NCBI GenBank assembly: GCA_020633195.1 | Contig: JACKEC010000027.1 | Coordinates: forward strand, 1 to 64,000 | Reading direction: 5' to 3' | DNA length: 64,000 nucleotides | DNA from: Sandaracinaceae bacterium | Lineage (GTDB): Bacteria; Myxococcota_A; Polyangia; Polyangiales; Sandaracinaceae | Notes under the pieces: model-generated | Told to the model about the DNA's origin: nothing | Database searches by the model: none | What the model saw: the letters and a program-made list of their open reading frames with translations, nothing else | Program-made: the position numbers and the translations under genes | Part shown: one piece after another, positions 1-7,780 of the stretch | Layout of the letters: each line of letters opens with the position of its first letter | Numbering within the stretch: position 1 is the stretch's first letter

Positions 1-408
1 GGTCATCGTGGGGATCAGCCCGCGGTCACGCGCGTGAGCCGCCAGCGCCTCGAGATCGGCGCGCAGGAGCGCCTCACCACCGCCGAACGCGACGTAGAAC
101 GCGCCCTGGTCCGCGATGGCGTCCAGCCGCTCCAGCAGCTCGGTCGTCGACGGCTCGTGCCCCGCGGGGGTCGCGTCCGCGTAGCAGCTCCGGCAGCCCG
201 CGCTACACCGGTCGGTCACGGCGAGGTGCACCTCGGTCGGCCCCGTCAGCGGGTCGACGTCGAGCCCACGGCTGGGTGCGTCCCAGAGCGCGCCACCGAC
301 CACGCCCACGCGGCGCGCGAGCCATCGATCCACGGAGATCAGAGCGTGGGGCGCTTCGAGCGCGACGATGGCCCCGAAGCGCTCGGGGCGCGCGCGGAGT
401 GCGGGCAC
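1..408 (-). CDS. Radical SAM enzyme, N-terminal part (cut by window edge)
   Basis: Reading the minus strand inward from position 408 gives 136 codons that stay open to the window edge. After about 60 residues comes TDRCSAGCRSCYAD, the CxxxCxxC cluster that binds the 4Fe-4S cluster of radical SAM enzymes. It is followed by the glycine-rich FGGGEAL motif that contacts S-adenosylmethionine. An in-frame TGA lies upstream of 458, and GTG at 408-406 is the only ATG/GTG/TTG between that stop and the cluster, so I chose it; it has no clear Shine-Dalgarno sequence. The gene begins 44 bases after the PhoD stop and could be co-transcribed with it. The C-terminal half, where a SPASM domain would sit, is outside the window, so the substrate is unknown. 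The family call is firm; a peptide- or cofactor-modifying role is only a guess. Confidence 0.85.
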   Translation of the reverse strand, partial: MPALRARPERFGAIVALEAPHALISVDRWLARRVGVVGGALWDAPSRGLDVDPLTGPTEVHLAVTDRCSAGCRSCYADATPAGHEPSTTELLERLDAIADQGAFYVAFGGGEALLRADLEALAAHARDRGLIPTMT

Positions 409-451
409 CGCGGCACGGTAGAGGCGGGCCCCGCGCGCCGCAAGCCAGCCC

Positions 452-2086
452 TCAGGCCAGGGGCGGCGCGTCGGGGCGCGGCGGGGCCGGCGAGAACGCG
501 GGCGAGAGGCGGCTCACCCCGCTCGACGTCACGAACGAGGCCGCGGGCCCGTCCGCGTCGTCGAGCTCGTCCTCGACGTCCCCGACGAAGAACCAGTCGG
601 CCTGCGCGCGCGACGCCGCGAGATCCACGATGACGTAGCCGCGCGAGGCGAGGTCGGCCCACCGGAGGTGGGGGTTGTTGATCTTGAACGCCTCGACGGG
701 GAAGTCCGACGAGAGACCCGGCGAGCTCACCGCGGGGGTCACGATCTCGACGCCCACCGCGCCGGCGCCGGTGCGCGGATCGTAGGCGAGCGCGTCGAAG
801 GGGTTGGGGGCGAGGTCCATCGCCCAGGACGAGTGGATGTCGCCGGTGAGGACGACCACGTCTCGGACCCCCGTCGCCTCGATGCCGCGCAAGAGGCGCT
901 CGCGCGCGGCGGGGTAGCCGTTCCACTGATCCGGGTTCGGGATCCCCTCGAGCGGTGAGAGCATCACCTGCTGCGCGACGAGCTTCCATCGCGCGGTCGA
1001 GCTCGCGAGGCGGTCGATCACCCACGCCTCCTGGTCCTCGCCGAGCAGCTCGCGCCCCTCGTCGAAGAGGCGTGGATCGCCCGGGGTCCACACCTGCTCG
1101 TCGCGGCCCCAGGTGCGGGTGTCGAGCACCACGATCTCGCAGAGGTCGCCGTACGGGAGCGCCCGCCAGATCTTGCGCGGGTCGACGTCGTCGCGGATCG
1201 GCATCCACTCGCGGAACGCGCGCGTCGACGCCGCGAGCCGGTTCTCCCACGGCCCCTCGTTCACCGCGTCGTGGTTCTCGGCGCCGCCCCGCCACGCGTC
1301 GTTCGCGGACTCGTGATCGTCCCAGGTCACGATCCACGGGTGCTGCCGGTGCGCCTCGGCGAGCGGCGGCTCGCGCCGGTACTGCGCGTAGCGCGCGCGG
1401 TAGTGCTCCACCCCGAGCAGCTCGTGGTACGGGACCAGCTCGCGACGCGTCCCGTAGACCAGCGACGGGTACTCGTAGATGTAGTCGCCGAGGTGGAGCA
1501 CCGCGTCGAGGTCCGCGCGCTGCGCGATCGCCGCGTAGGTGTGGAAGTAGCCGTGCCCGAGGCTCGCGCACGAGGTCACCGCGAAGCGCAGGCGATCGAC
1601 GGGGCCGGCGGGCGCGGTGCGCGTGCGGCCGATCGGCGAGCCGCGCTCGAGCGCTTCGAACCGATAGAAGTAGGTGTGCGCCGCCTCGAGCCCGCGCACG
1701 TCGACCTTCACCGTCCAGTCGCGGACCGCGTCCGTGGTCACCTCGCCCGACGCCAGCACCTCGTCGAAGGCGACGTCCTCGGCGATCTCCCAGCGCACCG
1801 TGACGCGCTCGGGCGGCTCGTGCCCGGGCCCCCCCGTGGTCACCCGCGTCCACAGGATCACGCCGTCGGCGAGGGGATCCCCGCTCGCCACGCCGTGCTC
1901 GAACGTGTCGAAGGTGCGCGGCCGCGGCGGGTCCGCGCCGGGCGGGCCGCCGTCCGGCGGGAAGAGCCGCGGATCGATCGGGATGCCGGGGCTGGGCGGA
2001 TCGCACGCGCCGAGGAGCGACGCCGCCGCCGCCCCCTTGAGCCAGGTGCGCCGCGTCGATCGCGGCCCCGCCCCGTCGTCACGCAC
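452..2086 (-). CDS. phoD: PhoD-like alkaline phosphatase, Tat-exported lipoprotein
   Basis: A 544-residue secreted phosphodiesterase/phosphatase of the PhoD family, which releases phosphate from phosphoesters using Fe/Ca in the active site. The N-terminus has the twin-arginine motif STRRTWLKG followed by LLGAC, so a Tat-exported lipoprotein is likely. An Ig-like PhoD N-terminal domain (about residues 60-165) precedes the metallophosphatase domain. That domain shows TSCAS, HLGDYIYEYP, TWDDHE, the NEGPWENR segment, LDTRTW and VLTGDIHSSW, in family order. The start is GTG at 2086 with GAGG just upstream. It lies 59 bases after the propeller-like gene on the same strand and may share its transcript. 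No PhoB box was recognised. Confidence 0.93.
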   Translation of the reverse strand: MRDDGAGPRSTRRTWLKGAAAASLLGACDPPSPGIPIDPRLFPPDGGPPGADPPRPRTFDTFEHGVASGDPLADGVILWTRVTTGGPGHEPPERVTVRWEIAEDVAFDEVLASGEVTTDAVRDWTVKVDVRGLEAAHTYFYRFEALERGSPIGRTRTAPAGPVDRLRFAVTSCASLGHGYFHTYAAIAQRADLDAVLHLGDYIYEYPSLVYGTRRELVPYHELLGVEHYRARYAQYRREPPLAEAHRQHPWIVTWDDHESANDAWRGGAENHDAVNEGPWENRLAASTRAFREWMPIRDDVDPRKIWRALPYGDLCEIVVLDTRTWGRDEQVWTPGDPRLFDEGRELLGEDQEAWVIDRLASSTARWKLVAQQVMLSPLEGIPNPDQWNGYPAARERLLRGIEATGVRDVVVLTGDIHSSWAMDLAPNPFDALAYDPRTGAGAVGVEIVTPAVSSPGLSSDFPVEAFKINNPHLRWADLASRGYVIVDLAASRAQADWFFVGDVEDELDDADGPAASFVTSSGVSRLSPAFSPAPPRPDAPPLA

Positions 2087-2145
2087 GCCTCATGATGGAT
2101 CACGTCGAGGCTCGAGCGCACGGGGTCACTCGTTCATCGCGCGGC

Positions 2146-3915
2146 TCAGCCGAGCGGGGCGGCGATCACGCGGTCGCCGGCGACCGTGCACGCGGCGCCG
2201 CGCGCGAGGACGAGCGGGTGGCGGTAGTAGGGCGCGCGGGCGAAGGTCCCGACGGCCTCGAGCGGGCCGCCCGCGCGAGGCGCGACGGCGAGCGACCACG
2301 GCGAGTCGGCGCCGCCGGGGGCTCCGACGACGAACGCGAGGTGCTGGGCGTCGGCGGCGATCGCGCGGAGCGGCGCCTTCGACACGAGGAGCGACCGGCT
2401 GCGCCCCGACGGGTCGAACGCGAGGACGCGGTCGGGCAGCGCGACGAGCAGCTCGCCCTCCGAGAACACGACCCGCGGGGTCGCCATCGACGGGCCGAGG
2501 GAGGGGACGCGCGCGAAGGACGCGGCGGGGCCGCCGTCGATCGGGGCGCGCCAGATCTCTCCGTCGCCGTTCCAGCCGCCGGCGAGCCAGTAGACCTGCT
2601 CGTCGCCGAGCGCGAGGGACCACGCGTTGGCGAGCGGCCCGAAGGCGCGGAGCCGGCCGTTCGCGTCGGCGACGGAGACGGTGGGCCCGCCGGCGCTGTC
2701 GCGCTCGACCCAGGCGACGCGGTCGCCGTACGCCGCCAGCTCCACGACGACGCGCTGGCCGTCGACGATCGGGGTGACGCCGTCGTCCCCGAGGGCGTGG
2801 ACGACGCCAGCGTTCATCGTCGCGAACCAGGCGCGCGAAGCCGCCGCGAGCACCACGAAGTGCTCGCTCGCCTCAGCGATCGCGGTGGGGCGCACGCTCT
2901 CGGGCTCGAAGCGGAGGAGGGTCTTCACGTCGCAGGAGAAGAGCGCGTCGCCGACCGCGACGAGCCCGGAGAGGGGGCCGTCGAGGCTCTCGCCGACCAC
3001 CACGCAGCCGCCCTCGACGCGATACGGCGGCCGCGGCGCCCGGGCCTCGCGCGCGGCCCTCGCGACGGCGATCGCGTGGTCGAAGCGACGCAGGTCGTCT
3101 TCCACTTTGCCGCGCACCACGAAGGGGCGCATGCGGTCCAGGAGCTCGGGCGGCACGTCGCCGAGCACGCGCTTGCCGAACGCGACCAGGTCGTGCGAGG
3201 CGAAGTGGCGAGCCGCCGCGACGAGCTCCGCCTCGCCGAGCCCCGGGTCGCCGGCCGCCGCGATCACCGCGTCCGCGGGGAGGCCGTGCAGGAGCGTCAT
3301 CGGCACCTCCTCGTACGAGGCGTAGCCGCTCCACGGACCTTTGCCGCGGGCGAGCCACGCGAGGAGCCGGCGCGCGACCGCGGCGTCGTCGCCGACCTCC
3401 GCGCGCAGGTCGTCGAGCGCCGCCGCGACCTCGTCCGCGCGGGGCCGCCGGGGCATCATCCCGTCGCCGCCGAGCGTCGCGATCGATTCCGTCAGGCAAG
3501 GGGGCGTCGCCGCGCGCCACACCTCGAACGCGGCCTCGGCCTCGCGGCGGCGCGCCTCCTCGGCCTCGTAGTCGCGCAGCGGCGCCTCGACCCCGCGCGC
3601 GGCGAGCCAGCTCAGGAGCGCCGGGCCGGCCTCGAGCCACGCGTCGGAGCGCCAGGCCGACATCCGGACCGACACGCCGTGGTGGTACGTGAGCCGCCCG
3701 ACCGAGCCGAGCTCGACGCTCAGGGTGCCGATGCACATGCAGTGGAAGTCCTGGCCGCCCTCGCGGATCCGAAGCGTCGCGCGCAGCTCGGGCAGCTCCT
3801 CCGCGCTCACCGCGAGCAGCTCCCTCGCCTCGGGTCCGGTGGTGAGGACGCGCGCGCTCCGTGCGCTCGCGAACAGCGCGTCGATCGACGCGTTGGTGGG
3901 CGCGTCCGCCGTCAC
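2146..3915 (-). CDS. Two-part protein: unknown N-terminal domain plus propeller-like C-terminal half
   Basis: A 589-residue protein that I do not recognise as a named family. Residues 1-150 form a compact domain containing HCMCIGTLSVELG and YHHGVSVRMS. A helical Ala/Glu-rich middle follows. From about residue 300 there are repeated strands of the type VVAGDALFSC, YGDRVAWVERD and LGDEQVYWLAGGW, typical of a beta-propeller of five to six short blades. No signal peptide is visible, so it is probably cytoplasmic. GTG at 3915 overlaps the TGA of the DUF1801 gene as GTGA, which indicates translational coupling. A longer open frame reaches 4317, but its extra N-terminus is only a shadow of the DUF1801 gene. 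The function is unknown. Confidence 0.75.
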   Translation of the reverse strand: MTADAPTNASIDALFASARSARVLTTGPEARELLAVSAEELPELRATLRIREGGQDFHCMCIGTLSVELGSVGRLTYHHGVSVRMSAWRSDAWLEAGPALLSWLAARGVEAPLRDYEAEEARRREAEAAFEVWRAATPPCLTESIATLGGDGMMPRRPRADEVAAALDDLRAEVGDDAAVARRLLAWLARGKGPWSGYASYEEVPMTLLHGLPADAVIAAAGDPGLGEAELVAAARHFASHDLVAFGKRVLGDVPPELLDRMRPFVVRGKVEDDLRRFDHAIAVARAAREARAPRPPYRVEGGCVVVGESLDGPLSGLVAVGDALFSCDVKTLLRFEPESVRPTAIAEASEHFVVLAAASRAWFATMNAGVVHALGDDGVTPIVDGQRVVVELAAYGDRVAWVERDSAGGPTVSVADANGRLRAFGPLANAWSLALGDEQVYWLAGGWNGDGEIWRAPIDGGPAASFARVPSLGPSMATPRVVFSEGELLVALPDRVLAFDPSGRSRSLLVSKAPLRAIAADAQHLAFVVGAPGGADSPWSLAVAPRAGGPLEAVGTFARAPYYRHPLVLARGAACTVAGDRVIAAPLG

Positions 3916-4313
3916 CGACCCGCCCGCCGCTCGCGGACCGCCGCGACCACGAGCGCGCGGCACGCCTCGAGCTCGTCGAGCGAGCGCACCTTCACGTGTC
4001 GCATCTTCGCGCCGGTCCCCTCGAGCCGTCCGTCCGGGTCGGGGAGGCTCGCGCCCTGGTAGAAGCCGAGGTTCATGTGGGACGCGTGCGGCATCGCGTA
4101 CGCGTAGCCCTCCTTCATCTTCTGGGGCCCGACGCCCCAGCTCGCGGCGCGATCCCCGAGGCGCACGACCTCGACGGTCGCGGGGTCCACCTCGAGCACG
4201 AGGGCGCGCGCCGCCGCCACGAGCGGCCGCACCGCGGGTGGCGCCATCGCGAGCAGCTCCTCGAACGTCCCGATCTTCGCGTCGGTCGGCCATGACAACC
4301 TCCCTTTCGTCAA
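3912..4313 (-). CDS. DUF1801 (YdhG-like) protein, start uncertain
   Basis: About 120-133 residues with the DUF1801/YdhG fold. Visible features are KIGTFEELLAMAPPAVRPLV, the long helix ARALVLEVDP, and the conserved core KMKEGYAYAMPHASHMNLGFYQGA. The family is small and cytosolic, sometimes described as iron-chaperone-like. The start is a puzzle. A strong Shine-Dalgarno (AAAGGGAGG, about 4307-4299) sits five bases before an ATG at 4293, but that ATG is out of frame with the domain. In-frame choices are TTG at 4313, which overlaps the dimethylargininase stop as TTGA, TTG at 4298, or an internal ATG. I give the TTG at 4313. A one-base indel in the first codons is an equally good explanation. Confidence 0.75.
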   Translation of the reverse strand: MTKGRLSWPTDAKIGTFEELLAMAPPAVRPLVAAARALVLEVDPATVEVVRLGDRAASWGVGPQKMKEGYAYAMPHASHMNLGFYQGASLPDPDGRLEGTGAKMRHVKVRSLDELEACRALVVAAVRERRAGR

Positions 4314-5104
4314 GCACACCACGCGCCCGCCGGCGCGAGCCGGATCGAGCAGCACGTCAGCGCGCCGTCGGCGGCGTGGATCTCCGACAGCTCGAGCTCG
4401 ACCACGCGCTGGCCGCGCGCGCGCAGATGCAAAGCCGTCCGAGGCGCCGACGCGGACACCAGGGTCACCTCGCCGAGGCAGAGCACGTTGGCCCCGAGCG
4501 GCTCGTCGACCTCGATCACGGAGAGGCCCGTCGCCGCCACCGCCGCTGGATCCACCGCCTCGGGATCCACGACCGCCCACCCGGCCGCGGCGAGCGAGAC
4601 GGCGGACTTGAGGTGCAGGCCTCGCCGCACCTCGATCGCGCGCACCGCGAGGCCCTCGGCGCGGGCCACGCGATCGAGCTCCGCGATCCCCGCGGCGTTG
4701 GTGCGCCCCGACGCGCCGACGATCAGCGTCCCCGCGCTCCGGAGCACGTCCCCGCCGTCGAGGGTCGCTTCGGGGTCGCGCATCGCGATCACCTCACGGT
4801 GGCGCGCGAGCGCCTCGACCACCGTCGCCGCCTCACCGCGCCTCGACGGGGCCGCGCTCACCGTACACAGGGCCGCGCGATCGAGGGCGACCACGGGGTC
4901 CTCGACGAAGACCGAGTCGGGCAGGTCGTCGGTCGTCGGCAGCTCCTCGATCACGACCCCCGCGTCGCGGAGCGCGGCCACGTAGGCCGCGTGCTGCGCG
5001 CGGGCCTTCTCGACGTCGATCGGGGCCGGATCGGCGCGGAGCGCCCGCGCGAAGCTCGCGGGGATCGCGCGAACCAGCGCGACGCGCGGCGGCCCGAACG
5101 TCAC
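4310..5104 (-). CDS. ddaH: Dimethylargininase / amidinotransferase-fold hydrolase
   Basis: A 264-residue enzyme of the N(G),N(G)-dimethylarginine dimethylaminohydrolase family, which cleaves methylated arginine to citrulline and an amine. The N-terminus ALVRAIPASFARAL, the substrate-binding DSVFVEDPVV, and TLDGGDVLR are typical. The catalytic His lies in RGLHLKSAVS and the catalytic Cys in GALTCCSIRL near the C-terminus, so the triad looks complete. The protein should be cytosolic. GTG at 5104 begins five bases after the stop of the DUF6891 gene. The downstream DUF1801 frame may overlap it by four bases. Arginine or related ureido hydrolysis is known for the family; the true substrate here is inferred. 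Confidence 0.9.
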   Translation of the reverse strand: MTFGPPRVALVRAIPASFARALRADPAPIDVEKARAQHAAYVAALRDAGVVIEELPTTDDLPDSVFVEDPVVALDRAALCTVSAAPSRRGEAATVVEALARHREVIAMRDPEATLDGGDVLRSAGTLIVGASGRTNAAGIAELDRVARAEGLAVRAIEVRRGLHLKSAVSLAAAGWAVVDPEAVDPAAVAATGLSVIEVDEPLGANVLCLGEVTLVSASAPRTALHLRARGQRVVELELSEIHAADGALTCCSIRLAPAGAWCA

Positions 5105-5109
5105 GAGGC

Positions 5110-6132
5110 TCAGCCGCCCATCGACGCGCTGATGTCGATCCGCTCGTAGAAGTCCGGCGGCGCCTGCCGCTCCGCGAACGCCTCGAAGATCGTGACCACG
5201 TCCTCGACGCTCAGGATCTCTTTGTCGAGGTATCCCTCGTAGCCCGGGACCTTCGGGGGGCGGCGCGCGTCGGAGCGGCCCGGCAGGCAGAGCTTCACGT
5301 GGGTGAAGCCGTCCGGACGGACGTCGCGCCACTCCGCGATGAGCTCCCCGTAGGCCTCGGCCGCCTGGACGTAGCTCCCCGTCGCGTCGTTCGCGAGGAC
5401 GAGGAAGTCGAGCTCCCCCGCCGCGACGTCCGCGAGCAGCGGCTCGAGGGCCTGACCCCGGAACGGCTCGTCGCGACCCCCGAGGGTCAGGGTGTGGGCC
5501 GCCGTGGCGGTGCCCGCGATCTCTCCCGGCGTGATCCGCACGTGCGTCGTCCGACGCTTGCGCCACTCGAAGCCCGGGATCGCGATCCGGCGCTTCAGCG
5601 TTCCGTCCCACTCCGTCGGGACACCCCAGCGGCGCAGCTCGTCGCAGATCAGCCGGCCGAGGCGCAGGCTCTCGGCCTCGTGCCGAGGGCCCGACTCGAA
5701 GGCGCCGAACGCGAGCATGAGCCCGCCCCCGTTCACCCCTCGCTCCACGTCCTGCCGGTGGAAGAACGTGCCGCCCCACGCGTTCGGCGCGTCGCGCCGC
5801 GCCTCGGCGATGTCCTCCCATCCGTCGCTCATCGTGTAGCCGGCGTCCTGCAGCGCGACGACCCCGTGGTGGAGCAGCGCGTCGAACGCGTGATCGATCC
5901 GGTCGTTCATGGTCGGGGCGTCCCAGGTCGCCTCGAGCTCGCGCTGCCGCCCGAAGGCCGCCTTCGCGCGCTCCATCAGGCCGGGGATCTCCGCGCCGTC
6001 GGTCTTGCGCAGCTCGTCCGAGACCTGTTCGCGGATCCGCTCGAGGACGCGCGCCTCGGTCCCGTAGCCACACCGCACGTGGACGTCGATCTGATCGTGG
6101 AGGTACTCGATCTGCCGCTCGATGGTCATCAT
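5110..6132 (-). CDS. DUF6891-containing protein
   Basis: A 340-residue protein with no signal peptide. The N-terminal 80 residues are helical and charged, starting MMTIERQIEYLHDQ. From about residue 80 comes a DUF6891-like core with MNDRIDHAFDALLHHGVVAL, AGYTMSDGWEDIAEAR, GGTFFHRQDVERGV and GLMLAFGAFE. The C-terminal half has FLVLANDATGSYVQ and PDGFTHVKLCLPGR. Two ATG codons at 6132 and 6129 are preceded at good spacing by GGGGAG, so the start is secure. It lies 11 bases after the HAD-cupin gene and five before ddaH, inside an apparent operon. The domain has no known activity, and I assign none. Confidence 0.75.
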   Translation of the reverse strand: MMTIERQIEYLHDQIDVHVRCGYGTEARVLERIREQVSDELRKTDGAEIPGLMERAKAAFGRQRELEATWDAPTMNDRIDHAFDALLHHGVVALQDAGYTMSDGWEDIAEARRDAPNAWGGTFFHRQDVERGVNGGGLMLAFGAFESGPRHEAESLRLGRLICDELRRWGVPTEWDGTLKRRIAIPGFEWRKRRTTHVRITPGEIAGTATAAHTLTLGGRDEPFRGQALEPLLADVAAGELDFLVLANDATGSYVQAAEAYGELIAEWRDVRPDGFTHVKLCLPGRSDARRPPKVPGYEGYLDKEILSVEDVVTIFEAFAERQAPPDFYERIDISASMGG

Positions 6133-6143
6133 CTGTGTCTCCC

Positions 6144-7232
6144 CTAGCGCGGCCGATGGTCGGTGCCCGCGCCGGCGGTGATGAACAGCGCCGAGGACTC
6201 GATCGCGACGTCCGCCGTGTGCCACACCCCGCGCGGGTTCACGATGGCCTCGCCGGGCGTGAGCACCACCGTCCGCACCTCGTCGCCGATCTCCTGATGG
6301 AGGGTGATCTCGCCGCTCAGGCAGACCACCAGCTCCTCGCCGAGCGGGTGCACCTCCCAGCTCGCCCATGGGGCGCTGAAGCTGCCGATGGTCACGAGCC
6401 GCCCCTCGACCCCGTCGGCCGCGTGCTCCGCGCCGTAGGCCTCGTACCAGGCCATGTCGCCCGTGAACGGGGGGAGCTGCACGACGCGCGCGCCGAGCCC
6501 GAGGTGCACGGGTCGCTCGGCGATTCGAAACGGTCCATCCGACATGCCCTTGCCTCGCACGGGCTCGGGGGCGGGGTCAATCGCGACGGCGAGCCGCGCG
6601 AGCAGGTCGGCCGGGCGCTCGAGGATCGCCTCGGCGCCCGCCTCGCGCAGGAGCGAGGCGTCGCGCATCCCCCACGCGACCCCGATCGCGCGGTGCCCCG
6701 CGGCGCGGCCGGTGGCGACGTCGACGGGGGTGTCGCCCACGAAGGCGATCGGCGCGGGCAGGTGCTCGGCGAGCTCGAGCGCCGCCGCCGGGTCGGGCTT
6801 CTTCGGCACGTGGTCGCGCTGGCCGAGGACCCGGACGAACGGGTGCTCCGGGAACAGCGTCGCCACGAGCCGGACCGTCATGTCGTGCGGCTTGTTGCTC
6901 AGGACCGCGGTCGGGACGCCGCGGCGCGCGAGCTCGGCGAGGAGCTCGCGGACGCCGTCGTAGACGCGGGTGTGGTCCGTCAGGTGCTCCGTGTAGTAAG
7001 CACGAAACGTAGACAGGACATCGTCCTCGTCGACGCCCTCGGGGATCGCCCGCCGGACGAGCAGGCGCGCGCCGTCGCCAACGAAACCCTCCACGACCTC
7101 GCGCGCGTGGGTGGGCAGGCCGCGGGTGGCGAGGACGTGGTTCAGCGACGCGGCGATGTCGTCGAGGCTGTCGACGAGGGTCCCGTCGAGGTCGAAGATC
7201 ACCGAGCGGATCGTCGCGTCGAGGCCGGTCAT
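6144..7232 (-). CDS. HAD-family phosphatase fused to a C-terminal cupin
   Basis: One uninterrupted frame of 362 residues carries two enzymatic-looking modules. Residues 1-220 are a phosphoglycolate-phosphatase-type HAD domain, with IFDLDGTLVDS (motif I), AVLSNKP (motif II), KKPDP (motif III Lys) and AFVGDTPVDV (motif IV Asp pair). After a short Pro-rich linker, residues 235-362 form a cupin, with PLGEELVVCLSGEITL and GEAIVNPRGVWHTADV. The internal Met of GKGMSDGPF could also start a separate cupin, but no stop codon separates the two. ATG at 7232 fits the HAD start; ATG at 7244 is also possible. HAD members of this type remove phosphate from small metabolites; the cupin could bind or modify the product. 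Confidence 0.85.
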   Translation of the reverse strand: MTGLDATIRSVIFDLDGTLVDSLDDIAASLNHVLATRGLPTHAREVVEGFVGDGARLLVRRAIPEGVDEDDVLSTFRAYYTEHLTDHTRVYDGVRELLAELARRGVPTAVLSNKPHDMTVRLVATLFPEHPFVRVLGQRDHVPKKPDPAAALELAEHLPAPIAFVGDTPVDVATGRAAGHRAIGVAWGMRDASLLREAGAEAILERPADLLARLAVAIDPAPEPVRGKGMSDGPFRIAERPVHLGLGARVVQLPPFTGDMAWYEAYGAEHAADGVEGRLVTIGSFSAPWASWEVHPLGEELVVCLSGEITLHQEIGDEVRTVVLTPGEAIVNPRGVWHTADVAIESSALFITAGAGTDHRPR

Positions 7233-7273
7233 GCGCCGGAGCATGGCACGGCGGCGGGAGCCGTCCGCGGTGT

Positions 7274-7279
7274 CATACT
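7274..7279 (+). promoter_or_regulatory. Candidate -10 box for the small lipoprotein gene
   Basis: CATACT ends six bases before the ATG at 7286. The spacing equals that seen before five other exported-protein genes in the window, so transcription may begin at or next to the start codon. No -35 box is recognisable 16-18 bases upstream, and there is no Shine-Dalgarno in between. Confidence 0.4.
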
Positions 7280-7285
7280 CGCGCG

Positions 7286-7768
7286 ATGACGCGTCGCCTG
7301 CCGTGCTGGGGACTCGCGCTCGCCCTCTTCGGGGGCTGTGGCGCGAGCGAGGAGCCGACCGAAGCCCGCGCCGAGGCGCCGCGCCCGCGCGTCTTCGCGG
7401 AGCCCGAGGGAGCCGAGGCCCCGCCGCCGGCCGAGGAGGCCGCGGCGCCGGCCGTCGAAGAGGAGCCCGAGCGAGCCCGCGCCATCGAGCGCGCCGAGGC
7501 CTTCGTGCGCGCGCAGGGCTACACCGACGAGCCCCCGTCCGTGTCGGGCGACGACATCGTCCTCGAGGGCATCGAGGGCACGGTCGAGGATCGCCACGGC
7601 ATGCTGAGCCCTCGCGCCCTGAGCGCGAGCGGCCAGGGCGCGATCTGGATGGTGACGTTCGGCTACGCGAGCCCCGAGCACGCAGGGCGCGGCCGCGTGC
7701 TCCGCCTCGTGGATGGGAGCCCGCCGCAGTTCATCCACCAGGACGTCCTGCTCGGAGACGGCGACTGA
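7286..7768 (+). CDS. Small secreted lipoprotein of unknown function
   Basis: 160 residues. A basic start and hydrophobic stretch end in LFGGC, a lipobox, so the mature protein should be membrane-anchored. Residues 22-70 are a low-complexity Pro/Glu/Ala linker. The folded part, residues 75-160, contains AEAFVRAQGYTDEP and GAIWMVTFGYASPEHAGRG, which looks like a small alpha/beta NTF2- or PepSY-sized domain, but I cannot name it. It is transcribed divergently from the HAD-cupin gene with 53 bases between starts and converges on the VIT/vWA gene. There is no Shine-Dalgarno; a leaderless start is likely. Confidence 0.7.
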   Translation: MTRRLPCWGLALALFGGCGASEEPTEARAEAPRPRVFAEPEGAEAPPPAEEAAAPAVEEEPERARAIERAEAFVRAQGYTDEPPSVSGDDIVLEGIEGTVEDRHGMLSPRALSASGQGAIWMVTFGYASPEHAGRGRVLRLVDGSPPQFIHQDVLLGDGD

Positions 7769-7780
7769 GCGACTGAGCGA

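Noticed and set aside
339..2006. Long open frames on the same or opposite strand of phoD and most other genes, up to several thousand bases
   Set aside because: In sequence of about 72% G+C, stop codons are rare in all frames. These frames translate to Arg/Pro/Ala-rich low-complexity protein without motifs and lie over clearly coding frames.
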